From DTLC01 sp964555645 (GTDB lineage Bacteria; Verrucomicrobiota; Verrucomicrobiia; Limisphaerales; DTLC01): a stretch of 64,000 nucleotides of DNA. A program made the translations under genes and the position numbers. Shown here piece by piece: positions 45,387 to 54,802 of the stretch. Where the stretch lies: NCBI GenBank assembly GCA_964555645.1, contig CAZKTA010000006.1, forward strand, positions 62,001 to 126,000, in the 5' to 3' direction. Under the pieces are notes generated by a model. The model was given only the letters and a program-made list of their open reading frames with translations. It had not been told where the DNA came from and did not search any database. How positions within the stretch are numbered: position 1 is the first letter of the stretch; each line of letters starts with the position of its first letter.

Positions 45387-45767
45387 ATGAACACTGCATT
45401 GCTAAACTCCCACGTACAGGAACTGCCGCTGCTGGGCCGTGGCAAGGTCCGCGACAACTATGACCTGGGCGACGCGCTGCTGAGCGTCGCTGCGGACCGC
45501 ATCTACTGTTTCGACGTGGTGTTGCCCACGCCGATCCCCGACAAGGGCGCCGTGCTCGCGCAAATGTCGCGGTTCTGGTTCCATCAAACCAAATCCATCG
45601 TGCGCAACTATCTGGAATCGCTGGGTTGGTCCAAACAGCCGCCCGCCCATCATTTACCAGCGGAGGTTGTGCTCAAGACTAGCGAGAAATACCACGAAGC
45701 GGTGCAGTGCGTCACGGGCAGTGAACTGCTCTCCACCCAGTTGCCCAAGGGCGGCGAAACACTTTGA
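45387..45767 (+). pseudogene. purC: SAICAR synthetase with large in-frame internal deletion
   Basis: PurC joins CAIR and aspartate in purine synthesis and normally has 240-300 residues. This frame has 126. The first 70 or so residues are a good PurC N-terminus (LLGRGKVRDNYDLGDALLSV, YCFDVVLPTPIPDKGAVLAQ). At FWFHQTKSIVRNYLESLGW the chain jumps to the normal PurC C-terminus (PPAHHLPAEVVLKTSEKYHE, VTGSELL). The whole central catalytic part is missing, without loss of frame. It cannot be active. purK and purE lie 11 kb downstream. Confidence 0.82.
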
Positions 45768-45798
45768 ACCGAACGATCAACAATCACCACTCCAGCTT

Positions 45799-46974
45799 GT
45801 GAACTACCCCATCTCACGGCGCGCGGCAACTCTGTCACCCTCTCTTACCCTGAGCATTGATGCCAAGGCAAAACAAATGAAGGCCGACGGCTTGGACGTT
45901 GTCGGCTTTGGCGCGGGCGAACCGGACTTCGACACCCCGCAACACATAAAAGACGCCGCAGCCAAAGCGTTGGCGGAGGGCTTCACCAAATACACGCCCT
46001 CCAGCGGCATACCGGAACTGCGCCAGGCCATCGCCGATAAGTTCAAACGCGAGAACGGCCTCAACTATAAACCGTCACAAATTATCGTCTCTTGCGGCGG
46101 TAAACATTCCTGTTACAACGTCATCCTCGCCACTTGCCAGGAAGACGACGAGGTTATCATCCCGGCGCCGTATTGGCTGAGCTATCCTGAAATGGTTAAG
46201 CTGGCCGGCGCAACGCCGGTGATTTTGGAAACAACAGACCGGACAGAGTTCAAGGTCACACCCGACCAGCTCCGCGCCGCCATCACGCCGCGCACGCGTT
46301 TGTTCATCCTTAATTCCCCCAGCAACCCAACCGGTACAGTTTACACACCTGAAGAAATCAAGGCGTTGGGCGACGTGTGCGTCGAGAATGGTGTGCTGAT
46401 CATGAGCGATGAGATTTACGAGCACCTGCTCTACGACGGCGCGGTGCACAAAAGTGTGGCGAGTTTTTCGCAGTCGCACTTTGAGCACACAATCATCGTG
46501 CATGGATTTGCGAAAGCCTGGAGCATGACAGGCTGGCGACTTGGTTGGTGCGCTGCGCCCGAGCCGATTGCCAAGGCCATTGACGCCATCCAGAGCCACA
46601 GCACCAGCAACCCGACCAGTTTCGCCCAAAAGGGCGCGGTGGCCGCACTCACCGGGCCGCAAGACCATTTGCCAAAGTGGCTGGCCGAGTTTGACCGCCG
46701 CCGTCGGTATGCCTGGCAAAAACTCAACTCAATTCCCGGCGTCAGTTGTGTGGACGCCAAAGGCGCGTTCTATTTGTTCCCAAACATCTCCAAAACCGGC
46801 CTCAAATCCACCGAGTTCTGCACTAGGCTTTTGGAGCAAGAAAAGGTGGCCGCTGTGCCCGGTATTGCCTTCGGCGCAGACGATTACATCCGCATCAGCT
46901 ATGCCACCAGCATGGCCAACATCGAGAAAGGCCTGGAACGATTTGACCGTTTCTGCCGTAGCCTCACCTCTTGA
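45799..46974 (+). CDS. Class I aspartate aminotransferase
   Basis: A 391-residue PLP-dependent aminotransferase of subgroup Ib. GTG 45799 is chosen because the protein then starts VNYPISRRAATLSPSLTLSI, the family start; the frame is open further upstream through purC sequence. The substrate and PLP motifs are GFGAGEPDFDTPQHIKDAA, LNSPSNPTGTVYTPEEI, IMSDEIYEHLLYDGAVHKSV and HGFAKAWSMTGWRLGW, with the Schiff-base lysine in GFAKAW. The terminal arginine region DYIRISYATSMANIEKG is intact. A collapsed second copy lies at 56366. Confidence 0.92.
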   Translation: MNYPISRRAATLSPSLTLSIDAKAKQMKADGLDVVGFGAGEPDFDTPQHIKDAAAKALAEGFTKYTPSSGIPELRQAIADKFKRENGLNYKPSQIIVSCGGKHSCYNVILATCQEDDEVIIPAPYWLSYPEMVKLAGATPVILETTDRTEFKVTPDQLRAAITPRTRLFILNSPSNPTGTVYTPEEIKALGDVCVENGVLIMSDEIYEHLLYDGAVHKSVASFSQSHFEHTIIVHGFAKAWSMTGWRLGWCAAPEPIAKAIDAIQSHSTSNPTSFAQKGAVAALTGPQDHLPKWLAEFDRRRRYAWQKLNSIPGVSCVDAKGAFYLFPNISKTGLKSTEFCTRLLEQEKVAAVPGIAFGADDYIRISYATSMANIEKGLERFDRFCRSLTS

Positions 46975-46990
46975 ATGTCCGGCAAAGCCG

Positions 46991-47638
46991 ATGCTGAACT
47001 TGGGCCCAGCCGACGGCCTGTTCTCGGCGGTTTTCCTCGACCGCCATCGGACGCTTGTGGAAGACCGAGGGCACATGCGGCACGTGGGCGAAGTGTTTTT
47101 ACGCAGAAACCGTGCCCGCGTGCGGCGGCTGCAAACGCATTTCTGCTTGTTTATCGTTATCAACCAGTCTGGAGTGGACAAGGGTGAATTGGCACTAGCG
47201 GAGGCGAACCGGATCAACAACTACGCGGTTGGCTGGCTTCAGGAACGCAGTGTGGCGATCGCCGCCGTCTGTGGCTGTCCGCACCGCCGCGACCAGAACT
47301 GTGTGTGCATCAAACCCAAGCCATTTTTTCTGGAACAGACGGCGCGCCAGCACAACCCGGACTTGCGGCGCTCGTTCACCGTGGGCGACCACCCTCACGA
47401 CGTTGAGCTGGCGCGCAACGCTGGGGCGACCGGCATTTACGTGCTCACCGGCCGCGGTGAAAAACACCGCGCCGAGCTGGGCGGCGAGGTAATCGTTCAC
47501 CGCCATATTGGCGAGGCCGCAGATTGGATTTTGTCTGGAGCATACGCCCCTGATTCAGCGGCTGGCCGCCAGCAACGCCCGCCAGCCAAGGCGCTTTTCG
47601 CGTCGCCAACGTTGACTGTCGTGCTTCTCTGTCGTTAA
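46991..47638 (+). CDS. HAD-IIIA (GmhB-like) protein with damaged DxD motif
   Basis: A 215-residue HAD-superfamily protein starting at ATG 46991, 16 bases after the aminotransferase. GmhB-like features are FCLFIVINQSGVDKGELALA, CGCPHRRDQNCVCIKPKPFF (zinc loop) and RRSFTVGDHPHDVELARNAG. The nucleophile motif, normally DRDGTL, reads DRHRTL: the general acid Asp is His and the glycine is Arg. The motif IV acidic residues GDHPHD are partly kept. Phosphatase activity is doubtful. The collapsed copy at 56830-56890 reads GRNGTL at the same place, so both copies have changed independently. The C-terminus beyond about residue 185 looks non-homologous. Confidence 0.75.
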   Translation: MLNLGPADGLFSAVFLDRHRTLVEDRGHMRHVGEVFLRRNRARVRRLQTHFCLFIVINQSGVDKGELALAEANRINNYAVGWLQERSVAIAAVCGCPHRRDQNCVCIKPKPFFLEQTARQHNPDLRRSFTVGDHPHDVELARNAGATGIYVLTGRGEKHRAELGGEVIVHRHIGEAADWILSGAYAPDSAAGRQQRPPAKALFASPTLTVVLLCR

Positions 47639-47662
47639 ATCAAACGATATGAAAGGCAGTTT

Positions 47663-48565
47663 ATGGACCGATTGACCAACATTCTTGTTGCAGTGGATTT
47701 TTCAGACTGTTCCAAAGCGGCGCTGGCGCAGGCGGTGCGCATTGCGCGTTGGAACGGAGCGCGGTTGCATGCCCTGCACGTCATCGAATCTCTGGTGGTC
47801 GCCGACATGGCTGCGGCCATGCGCGTTTCCCAACAAGAGGTCAGCGACCAGGTGTGCCGACAGGCACAGGCTAAACTCGCCGCCTGGGTCCAGGGAACAG
47901 GCGGTACCGCCCAAATCACCGTCGTGGTGGGTACGCCGCTGCACGAAGTGCTGAGCCGGGTCAGGGCGGTGTCGGCCGACCTGCTGGTAGCCGGGGCACG
48001 CGGCTGCAGCGCGCCCATCCAAGGTGTCGGCACACTGGCCGCCAAGTTCGCGCGCAAAGCCCCTACGAAGGTCCTCCTCGTCAGCGAAGGCTGCACAGAC
48101 CCGTTTCGCAAGGTCGTGGCCTGCGTAGATTTTTCTCCAGCGTCGCGACTCGTCGTCCAGCAGGCAATGCGCGTGGCCAGTCGCGAAGGCAGCGAGATTC
48201 ATTGTCTGCATGTGTTTGACCCGCCGTGGCGCCGGTTGCATTACGGCGCGCCCACGCCGCAGGCGACGCCGGACTTCGAGCGGCAATACACTGCTGCACT
48301 TCAGGGTCGGCTCGATGAGTTCGTCGGCAAACATGAGGGGTTCAATCTGCGCTGCGTGTTATTTCCGATGTCTAGCTTCGGCCACGGCATCGCGCAATAC
48401 GCCAAGGAAAACCATGCCGATCTGGTCATCCTGGGCACGCGCGGGCAGACGAGCCTACGATATCTGTTGCTCGGCTCGACGGCGGAGCGGCTGCTGCGCG
48501 AGTTGCCGTGCTCAGTGCTGACGGTGCGCGCGCCTGATGGGGAGAACATTCTCCCGATTCCTTGA
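47663..48565 (+). CDS. Universal stress protein, two tandem Usp domains
   Basis: A 300-residue protein with two UspA domains. Domain 1 starts RLTNILVAVDFSDCSKAALA and ends with LLVAGARGCSAPIQGVGTLA. Domain 2 starts FRKVVACVDFSPASRLVVQQ and ends LVILGTRGQTSLRYLLLGST with AERLLRELPCSVLTVR. The second domain has the full ATP-binding G-x2-G-x9-G(S/T) pattern; the first is less complete. It lies 39 bases before a P-type ATPase gene. Such double Usp proteins often accompany transporters, so a stress or cation-homeostasis set is likely. Confidence 0.9.
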   Translation: MDRLTNILVAVDFSDCSKAALAQAVRIARWNGARLHALHVIESLVVADMAAAMRVSQQEVSDQVCRQAQAKLAAWVQGTGGTAQITVVVGTPLHEVLSRVRAVSADLLVAGARGCSAPIQGVGTLAAKFARKAPTKVLLVSEGCTDPFRKVVACVDFSPASRLVVQQAMRVASREGSEIHCLHVFDPPWRRLHYGAPTPQATPDFERQYTAALQGRLDEFVGKHEGFNLRCVLFPMSSFGHGIAQYAKENHADLVILGTRGQTSLRYLLLGSTAERLLRELPCSVLTVRAPDGENILPIP

Positions 48566-48604
48566 GCTATCTGCCCCCGACTTTTACCCAATCGGGAAAA
48601 GCTC

Positions 48605-51535
48605 ATGACCCAACGCAATCCACAACCAGCTGAAGTCAACACTGCCACATGGCATCAACTCCATGCCGGTGAGGTCGCGCGTTTTCTGGAGGTTGACCTG
48701 GCAACCGGGTTGTCTGAGGCCGAGGTGCGCCGCCGCCGCGCTAAGTACGGCCCCAACCGCCTCACCCCACGACGGCGCAAGAGTGAATTCCTCCGCTTCT
48801 TGCTGCAGTTTCACCAGCCGCTCATCTACCTGCTGCTGGCAGCCTCAGTTATTACTGCCATCATTGGCGAGTGGGTGGATTCCTCCGTTATCTTCGGCGT
48901 GGTGTTGGTCAACGCGATTGTCGGCTACCTGCAAGAGGCCAAAGCGGAAAAGGCCATCGAAGCACTGGCCAAAATGGTGCGCACAGAGACCACAGTGCGC
49001 CGCGGCGGTGTCAAGCAGCGCGTTTCGTCCGAAGACCTTGTGCCGGGCGATGTGGTGTTGTTACAATCGGGCGATAAAGTGCCCGCCGACCTGCGCCTGT
49101 TCCACGTGCGGAACCTGCAAGTGGATGAATCTGCGCTCACCGGTGAGTCAGTGCCCGTAGAGAAACACGCCGACCCGTTGGCTGTGGATACCGTCCTTGC
49201 CGAGCGCAAGAACCAAGCTTATGCCGGCACGCTGGTCGTCTCTGGCCAGGCCGAGGGCGTGGTGTGGGCCATCGGCGACCAGACCGAAACCGGCCGCATC
49301 GCTCAGCTAATTGCCGATGTGGACGACCTGGCTACGCCGTTGACGCGCAAGATTGCCCAGTTCAGCCGGGTGTTGCTGGTGGCCATTCTGGCACTAGCTG
49401 CGGTGACCTTTGGCGTCGGCGTGCTGCGCGGGCAACCGCTGGTTGACATGTTCATGGCCGCCGTTGCATTGGCTGTGGGTGCCATCCCCGAGGGGCTGCC
49501 GGCTGCCGTCACCATCACGCTTGCAATCGGCGTCGCGCGCATGGCCAAACGCCGCGCCATCATCCGCAAGCTGCCGGCGGTTGAAACCCTCGGCAGCACA
49601 ACGGTGATCTGCTCAGACAAAACCGGCACACTGACTGAAAATCAAATGACCGTGCAGCGTGTCTGGGCTGGCGGCCAGTGGTTTGAAGTCACCGGCGCCG
49701 GGTACGAAGTCCAAGGAGAAATTCGTCCGGCCACTGAAGCGGCGGGCATTGCAAGTCTGCCCACCACGCTCGGCTTGGCGCAGACAGACAAGACGCCCGC
49801 CACAGCAAATGTTGCCCTGGGCGAGACCCTCCTAGCTGGCCTTTTGTGCAACGACTCCCAACTGGTCATGAAAGACGGCCGGTTGACTGTGGAAGGCGAC
49901 CCCACCGAGGCCGCTCTGATCGTAGCTGCGCAGAAGGGTGGCTTGCAACACGCAGAACTCCATGCCCGTTATCCACGACTTGATGTTGTCCCGTTCGAAT
50001 CAGAACACCAATACATGGCCACACTGCACGGACCGCAGGCAAACGGAGAAAACTTGATCTGCGTGAAAGGCGCGGTGGAGCGGTTGCTCGAACGCTGCGC
50101 CACAGCACTCCAGGCTGACGGGACAGAAGCCCATTTGGACAAGGAAGCCATCCAGCGCCTCGCCGACGAAATGGCTGCCCAAGGCCTGCGCGTGCTGGCC
50201 CTGGCTCGCCGGCGAGTGCCTGCCGAGCAGCGCCACCTTACCCACAACGACGTGGCTGGCGGGCTGACATTTCTGGGTCTGCAGGGTATGATAGATCCGC
50301 CCCGGCCCGAGGCCATCCGCGCAGTGGCAAAGTGCCAGAGCGCTGGCATCGCAGTTAAAATGATCACCGGCGATCACAAACTGACCGCAGTTGCCATTGC
50401 GCAACAACTTGGTCTGCGCGGTGGCAAAGGCAATGATGATGAAATTGTGGCAGTAACAGGCCGCGAACTTGAACAAGTTCCTGATGAACAACTGCCTGAG
50501 GTGGCAGAACGCGCCGCCGTGTTCGCCCGCGTCGCGCCGGAGCAAAAGCTTCGACTCGTCAGGGCGTTGCAGGCACGCGGCCATGTAGTGGCCATGACGG
50601 GCGATGGAGTTAACGACGCCCCGGCGCTCAAGCAGGCTGACATCGGCATTGCCATGGGCATCACCGGCACCGACGTGGCAAAGGGCGCAGCGGACATGAT
50701 CCTAACTGACGACAACTTTGCCTCAATTGAAGCTGCGGTGGAGGAAGGGCGGAACGTGTTCGATAACCTGACCAAGTTCATTGTCTGGACGCTGCCAACC
50801 AATTTTGGCCAGGGCCTGATCATCCTTGCGGCGGTGTTCGCCGGAGCCACGCTACCCATCCTGCCGGTACAGTTGCTTTGGGTCAACATGACCACTGTGT
50901 TGCTGCTGGGGCTGATGCTCGTCTTCGAGCCGCGTGAACCCGACCTGATGCAGCGCCGGCCGCGCGGGCCGAAGACGCCCATTATGACTTTTCCCCTCAT
51001 GATGCGCATCGGGCTGGTTTCGGCGCTGATGTTGGCTGGGGCGTTTGGGTTGTTCGTTTGGGAGCAGGAGGTCAATGCCGCGAGTGTAGCTGAAGCCCGG
51101 ACCATTGCTGTGAACGTGATAGTGATGGTGCTGGTGTTTTATTTGTTGAACTGCCGCTCACTCACGCGCTCGATGTTCGCGGTGGGCGTGTTTTCCAACC
51201 CATGGCTCATCGCCGGCGTAGCGGGCATGGTCGCCGCGCAACTGCTCTTCACTTACGTGCCGCTTATGAACCGCCTATTCCACACTGCCCCGATCAGCGC
51301 CGGCGCCTGGCTGCGCATCCTTGCGGTGGCCGTGCTTGCCTATGCCATCGTCGGCCTCGAAAAATGGGTCCGCTCCAAAATCAAACCGCCCGGCTCGGCT
51401 CCCGAGCGCCCGGCCGAAAAAACAGTGGCCACAACGACGGAACAGCAAAAATCAGGCGCGACCCGTTCGAATAGGCTTTCATTGTCTCACGCAACAAATA
51501 AATTTGCGCCGACTTTGCAATGCCTGTTGACATGA
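48605..51535 (+). CDS. Cation-transporting P-type ATPase (P2A-like)
   Basis: A 976-residue P-type pump. The N-terminal cation-ATPase domain is followed by the actuator loop with TGES (DESALTGESVPVEKHA). TM4 carries the P2-type motif AIPEGLPAAVTITLAIGVAR. The phosphorylated aspartate is in VICSDKTGTLTENQMTV, and the hinge is AMTGDGVNDAPALKQADIGI. About ten membrane segments fit a Ca2+/Mn2+-like P2A enzyme, but ion choice cannot be read from sequence. A tail of about 50 polar residues after the last helix (RPAEKTVATTTEQQKSGATR) is unusual. The stop overlaps the start of the next ATPase (ATGA). Confidence 0.93.
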   Translation: MTQRNPQPAEVNTATWHQLHAGEVARFLEVDLATGLSEAEVRRRRAKYGPNRLTPRRRKSEFLRFLLQFHQPLIYLLLAASVITAIIGEWVDSSVIFGVVLVNAIVGYLQEAKAEKAIEALAKMVRTETTVRRGGVKQRVSSEDLVPGDVVLLQSGDKVPADLRLFHVRNLQVDESALTGESVPVEKHADPLAVDTVLAERKNQAYAGTLVVSGQAEGVVWAIGDQTETGRIAQLIADVDDLATPLTRKIAQFSRVLLVAILALAAVTFGVGVLRGQPLVDMFMAAVALAVGAIPEGLPAAVTITLAIGVARMAKRRAIIRKLPAVETLGSTTVICSDKTGTLTENQMTVQRVWAGGQWFEVTGAGYEVQGEIRPATEAAGIASLPTTLGLAQTDKTPATANVALGETLLAGLLCNDSQLVMKDGRLTVEGDPTEAALIVAAQKGGLQHAELHARYPRLDVVPFESEHQYMATLHGPQANGENLICVKGAVERLLERCATALQADGTEAHLDKEAIQRLADEMAAQGLRVLALARRRVPAEQRHLTHNDVAGGLTFLGLQGMIDPPRPEAIRAVAKCQSAGIAVKMITGDHKLTAVAIAQQLGLRGGKGNDDEIVAVTGRELEQVPDEQLPEVAERAAVFARVAPEQKLRLVRALQARGHVVAMTGDGVNDAPALKQADIGIAMGITGTDVAKGAADMILTDDNFASIEAAVEEGRNVFDNLTKFIVWTLPTNFGQGLIILAAVFAGATLPILPVQLLWVNMTTVLLLGLMLVFEPREPDLMQRRPRGPKTPIMTFPLMMRIGLVSALMLAGAFGLFVWEQEVNAASVAEARTIAVNVIVMVLVFYLLNCRSLTRSMFAVGVFSNPWLIAGVAGMVAAQLLFTYVPLMNRLFHTAPISAGAWLRILAVAVLAYAIVGLEKWVRSKIKPPGSAPERPAEKTVATTTEQQKSGATRSNRLSLSHATNKFAPTLQCLLT

Positions 51536-54336
51536 ACAACACAACGACAACGACTAAACCTGACACCCAAGCCAACCCGGCTTGGTACAGACTTACACCC
51601 GAAGAGACGTTCGCCAGACTGAACTCGACACCCACCGGCCTTACCACCGACGAGGCCCGCCGCCGTCTGGCCCAATACGGCTACAACGAGTTGACCGCCA
51701 AGAAACGCTCCGCCTTCGTGCGTTTTCTTCTCCAGTTCCACAACTCATTGATCTACATCCTGCTGGTTGCGGCAGTTGTGACCGGCTTTCTGCTGCACGA
51801 GGTGGTGGACACGTTCGTCATCCTCGGCGTGGTCATCCTCAACGTCATCATCGGCTTCATCCAGGAGGGCAAGGCCGAGGCTGCCATCGAGGCGCTCAAG
51901 AAGATGATTGTAGCCGAATCCACCGTGCTGCGCGACGGCCGCAAACAGGTCATTCCTACCCGCGAGGTTGTGCCTGGCGACGTTGTGCTGCTTGAAGCCG
52001 GAAACCGCGTGCCTGCCGACCTGCGACTTTTCCAGGTCAAGAATCTTTATGCCGACGAGTCGCCGCTCACCGGCGAGTCTGTGCCCGTGAACAAACACAC
52101 CGAGCCGATCCACAAGGAGCACCTCGGCCCGGGCGACCAGCGGAACATGGCCTTCAGCGGCACGTTCATCACACGCGGCTCAGGCATCGGCGTCGTAACC
52201 AGCACCGGCCGACACACCGAGTTCGGCAAAATCGCCGAGATGATGAAGGAAACGACCAAGATCGTCACCCCGCTCACGCGCAAGATCAACGAGTTCACCC
52301 GCTTCCTCATCATCGCCATTCTTATCATCGCCGGTATCAACTTCGTCCTGGGCGTGTTTTTCAAGTTCCCTGTGGGCTATTCCTTCCTCGCCTCGGTCGC
52401 CCTCGCCGTCGCCGCCATCCCGGAGATGCTCCCGGCCATTGTGGTCGCCATCCTGGCGCTGGCTTCCACTGCCATGGCCAAACGTCACGCCCTCATCCGC
52501 AAACTGCCGGCTGCCGAAACCCTCGGCTGCGCCACGGTGATTTGCTCCGACAAAACCGGCACGCTCACACGCAACGAAATGACCGTCGTGCGGCTGTTCG
52601 CCGGCGGCCGCCGCTACCGCGTCACCGGCGCGGGCTACGAGCCGAAAGGCGAGTTCATGCGCGACGGCAAACCAGTTGATGTAGCCGCCGAACCCCTTGA
52701 ATTGCTCGAGACGCTGCGCGCCGCAGCCTGGTGCAACCACGCTGTGCTCCAGGAAAACTCGGGTCGCTTTAGCATCGTGGGCGATCCCACGGAAGGTGCA
52801 CTAGTTGTGGCGGCGGCCAAGGCGCGCCTGAGCGAGCACGCGCCAAAGCTGGACGAGATCCCATTCGAGTCCGAGAACCGTTACATGGCCACGTTGCACG
52901 AAAACAACGATCACAACATCATTTTCGTCAAAGGGTCGCCAGAGGCTGTCCTGGCGATGTGCAGCACTGAAATGGTTGCCGGCAAGCTCGTGGCCCTGCG
53001 CCGTGAAGTTATCCTTGCCGAAGCCGAGGACATGGCCCGCGAAGCCTTGCGCGTGTTGGGCATGGCATGCAAACGCGTCCCCAAAACCCAGACCAGCATC
53101 AGCCCCGACGACCTCAATGGGCTGAGCTTCCTTGGCCTGGCAGGTATGATTGACCCGCCCCGGCAAGAGGTCATCGAGGCTGTTAAACAATGCAAAACCG
53201 CCGGCATCCGCGTGGTGATGATCACCGGCGACCACGCCGTCACAGCCCGCGCCATAGCACGCCAGATCGGTATCATCGGCGAGAGCGACGGCGTCCTTAC
53301 TGGTGAAGAGCTCGCGCGCATGAGCGACGAGCAACTCTACGAGGCAGTGGACCACGTCTCGGTCTATGCCCGCAGCGCGCCCGAGCACAAGCTGCGCATC
53401 GCTCAGCAATTGCAGAAGCGCGGGCACATCGTGGCTATGACCGGCGACGGTGTGAACGACGCACCTGCGCTCAAGGCCGCCGACATCGGCATCGCCATGG
53501 GAATCACCGGCACTGAAGTCAGCAAGGAAGCCGCCGACATGGTGCTGGCCGACGACAATTTCGCCAGCATCGTGGCGGCGGTCGAGGAAGGCCGACACGC
53601 TTGGAAGAACTTCCAGAAAGCCGTGCTTTACACGCTGCCGACCAATGGTGGCCAGGCCCTGCTCATCATGGGCGCGATCTTCCTCGCGCCGCTGGTGGCG
53701 CTGTTTTCCATCCGGCTGCCGCTCGAGCCCATTCACATCCTGTGGGTCAACCTGGCCGACTCGGTGTTCCTGACGCTGCCGCTAATGATGGAGCCGAAAG
53801 AAAAAGGGCTGCTCAACGCCCCGCCGCGCGACCCCAATGAACGCATCGCCAACCGGCTCTTCTTCGAGCGGGTGGGCCTGGTGTCAATCATCATGGCACT
53901 GACCGGCTTTGCCACCTACTACTACTTCGGCGCACCTGTCATTGCCGAAATGGCGGCGGCAGGTGAAGTGAACGCCCAGTTGTTGACTGACACCCAAAAG
54001 CTGCAACTAACTCAGGCGCAAACGGCGGCGTTTATCTCGATCCAGTTGTTGCACCTGGGCTTCCTGGCCACCGCGCGGAGCATTTACGACTCTGCGTTCA
54101 CCTTCAGTCCGTTCTCGAACAAATGGGTATTGCTGGGCATGGGATTGACCATCGGCTGCCAGTTGTTAATCGTTTATGTGCCTTTCCTACAAACGGTCTT
54201 CCGCACGGCGGCCTTCCCGGCCGAGTGGTGGTTGATCGTCGGGCTGGGGCTGTTCCCCGGCTTCATCGCAGTGGAAATCGAGAAATTCATCCGCAAACGG
54301 TTTGCGACTGCCAAGCGAAATGAAAGAACTAAGTGA
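51532..54336 (+). CDS. Second cation-transporting P-type ATPase (TM4 motif PEMLP)
   Basis: A 934-residue pump, translationally coupled to the first by ATGA; ATG 51520 is an alternative start. It has TGES in DESPLTGESVPVNKHTEP, the phosphorylation motif VICSDKTGTLTRNEMTV and the hinge AMTGDGVNDAPALKAADIGI. TM4 reads AIPEMLPAIVVAILALASTA, i.e. PEMLP as in MgtA-type Mg2+ pumps rather than PEGLP, while the rest is P2-like. The two pumps are clear paralogues but probably differ in ion or role. The C-terminal membrane domain contains an insert AAAGEVNAQLLTDTQKLQLT. Confidence 0.93.
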   Translation: MNNTTTTTKPDTQANPAWYRLTPEETFARLNSTPTGLTTDEARRRLAQYGYNELTAKKRSAFVRFLLQFHNSLIYILLVAAVVTGFLLHEVVDTFVILGVVILNVIIGFIQEGKAEAAIEALKKMIVAESTVLRDGRKQVIPTREVVPGDVVLLEAGNRVPADLRLFQVKNLYADESPLTGESVPVNKHTEPIHKEHLGPGDQRNMAFSGTFITRGSGIGVVTSTGRHTEFGKIAEMMKETTKIVTPLTRKINEFTRFLIIAILIIAGINFVLGVFFKFPVGYSFLASVALAVAAIPEMLPAIVVAILALASTAMAKRHALIRKLPAAETLGCATVICSDKTGTLTRNEMTVVRLFAGGRRYRVTGAGYEPKGEFMRDGKPVDVAAEPLELLETLRAAAWCNHAVLQENSGRFSIVGDPTEGALVVAAAKARLSEHAPKLDEIPFESENRYMATLHENNDHNIIFVKGSPEAVLAMCSTEMVAGKLVALRREVILAEAEDMAREALRVLGMACKRVPKTQTSISPDDLNGLSFLGLAGMIDPPRQEVIEAVKQCKTAGIRVVMITGDHAVTARAIARQIGIIGESDGVLTGEELARMSDEQLYEAVDHVSVYARSAPEHKLRIAQQLQKRGHIVAMTGDGVNDAPALKAADIGIAMGITGTEVSKEAADMVLADDNFASIVAAVEEGRHAWKNFQKAVLYTLPTNGGQALLIMGAIFLAPLVALFSIRLPLEPIHILWVNLADSVFLTLPLMMEPKEKGLLNAPPRDPNERIANRLFFERVGLVSIIMALTGFATYYYFGAPVIAEMAAAGEVNAQLLTDTQKLQLTQAQTAAFISIQLLHLGFLATARSIYDSAFTFSPFSNKWVLLGMGLTIGCQLLIVYVPFLQTVFRTAAFPAEWWLIVGLGLFPGFIAVEIEKFIRKRFATAKRNERTK

Positions 54337-54356
54337 AATGAAAGAAATCCGTGATT

Positions 54357-54407
54357 GTGAATCCGATCGTGGGCAACAGGTTTTATCGGCTGCACAAGCC
54401 GTGAGTG
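54357..54407 (+). pseudogene. 3'-terminal remnant of a FSIDWW-family gene
   Basis: In one frame this reads VNPIVGNRFYRLHKP and a stop, almost the same as the last 15 residues of the gene ending at 55258 (VNPPVGNRFYRLHKP). The DNA matches closely, through the base after the stop codon. It marks a former tandem copy or the template of a recombination. Confidence 0.75.
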
Positions 54408-54467
54408 AAAATCCGAAACCCGATTCTCGAAATCCGAAACAAGCCCGAAGTTGGGAACTTGGTTCGT

Positions 54468-54610
54468 TGGTAGAGACGCGCATCCCTGCGCATCCGAGAC
54501 GCGGTCGCCTCGGCGAGGCGACCCTACCCAGATCATTCCGTGGTAGGGACGCATGGCCTCATGCGTCCGGGCAAGCGAACACCTCGGCGAAGTGTCCCTA
54601 CCGGTGGCAC
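54468..54610. repeat. Cluster of palindromic intergenic repeats
   Basis: A run of GTAGGGACGC-type units, each with a hairpin: GGTCGCCTC-GGC-GAGGCGACC (54503-54523, 9-bp stem), GGACGCATG-GCCT-CATGCGTCC (54547-54568, 9-bp stem), and weaker ones at GCGCATCCCTGCGC and ACACCTCGGCGAAGTGT. The layout resembles the REP/BIME type of intergenic repeat. A short direct repeat of ATTCGTC follows at 54789-54820. Confidence 0.7.
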
Positions 54611-54802
54611 GGGCTACCAGCCGTTGGCGGCGGGCAACCTGCCTATCGCAACCCTTCGCAACACCTGGCAGAGACGGCAAACACGGTCGCCCCGGCGGTG
54701 CGGCCCTACCTTGCTCAAGCTACGCAGTCCAAAACCCGGCGGCCTCTCGGAGCGCGGGATTTATCCCGCTTCCACGGCTTTCCCAGTCATTCGTCATTTG
54801 TC

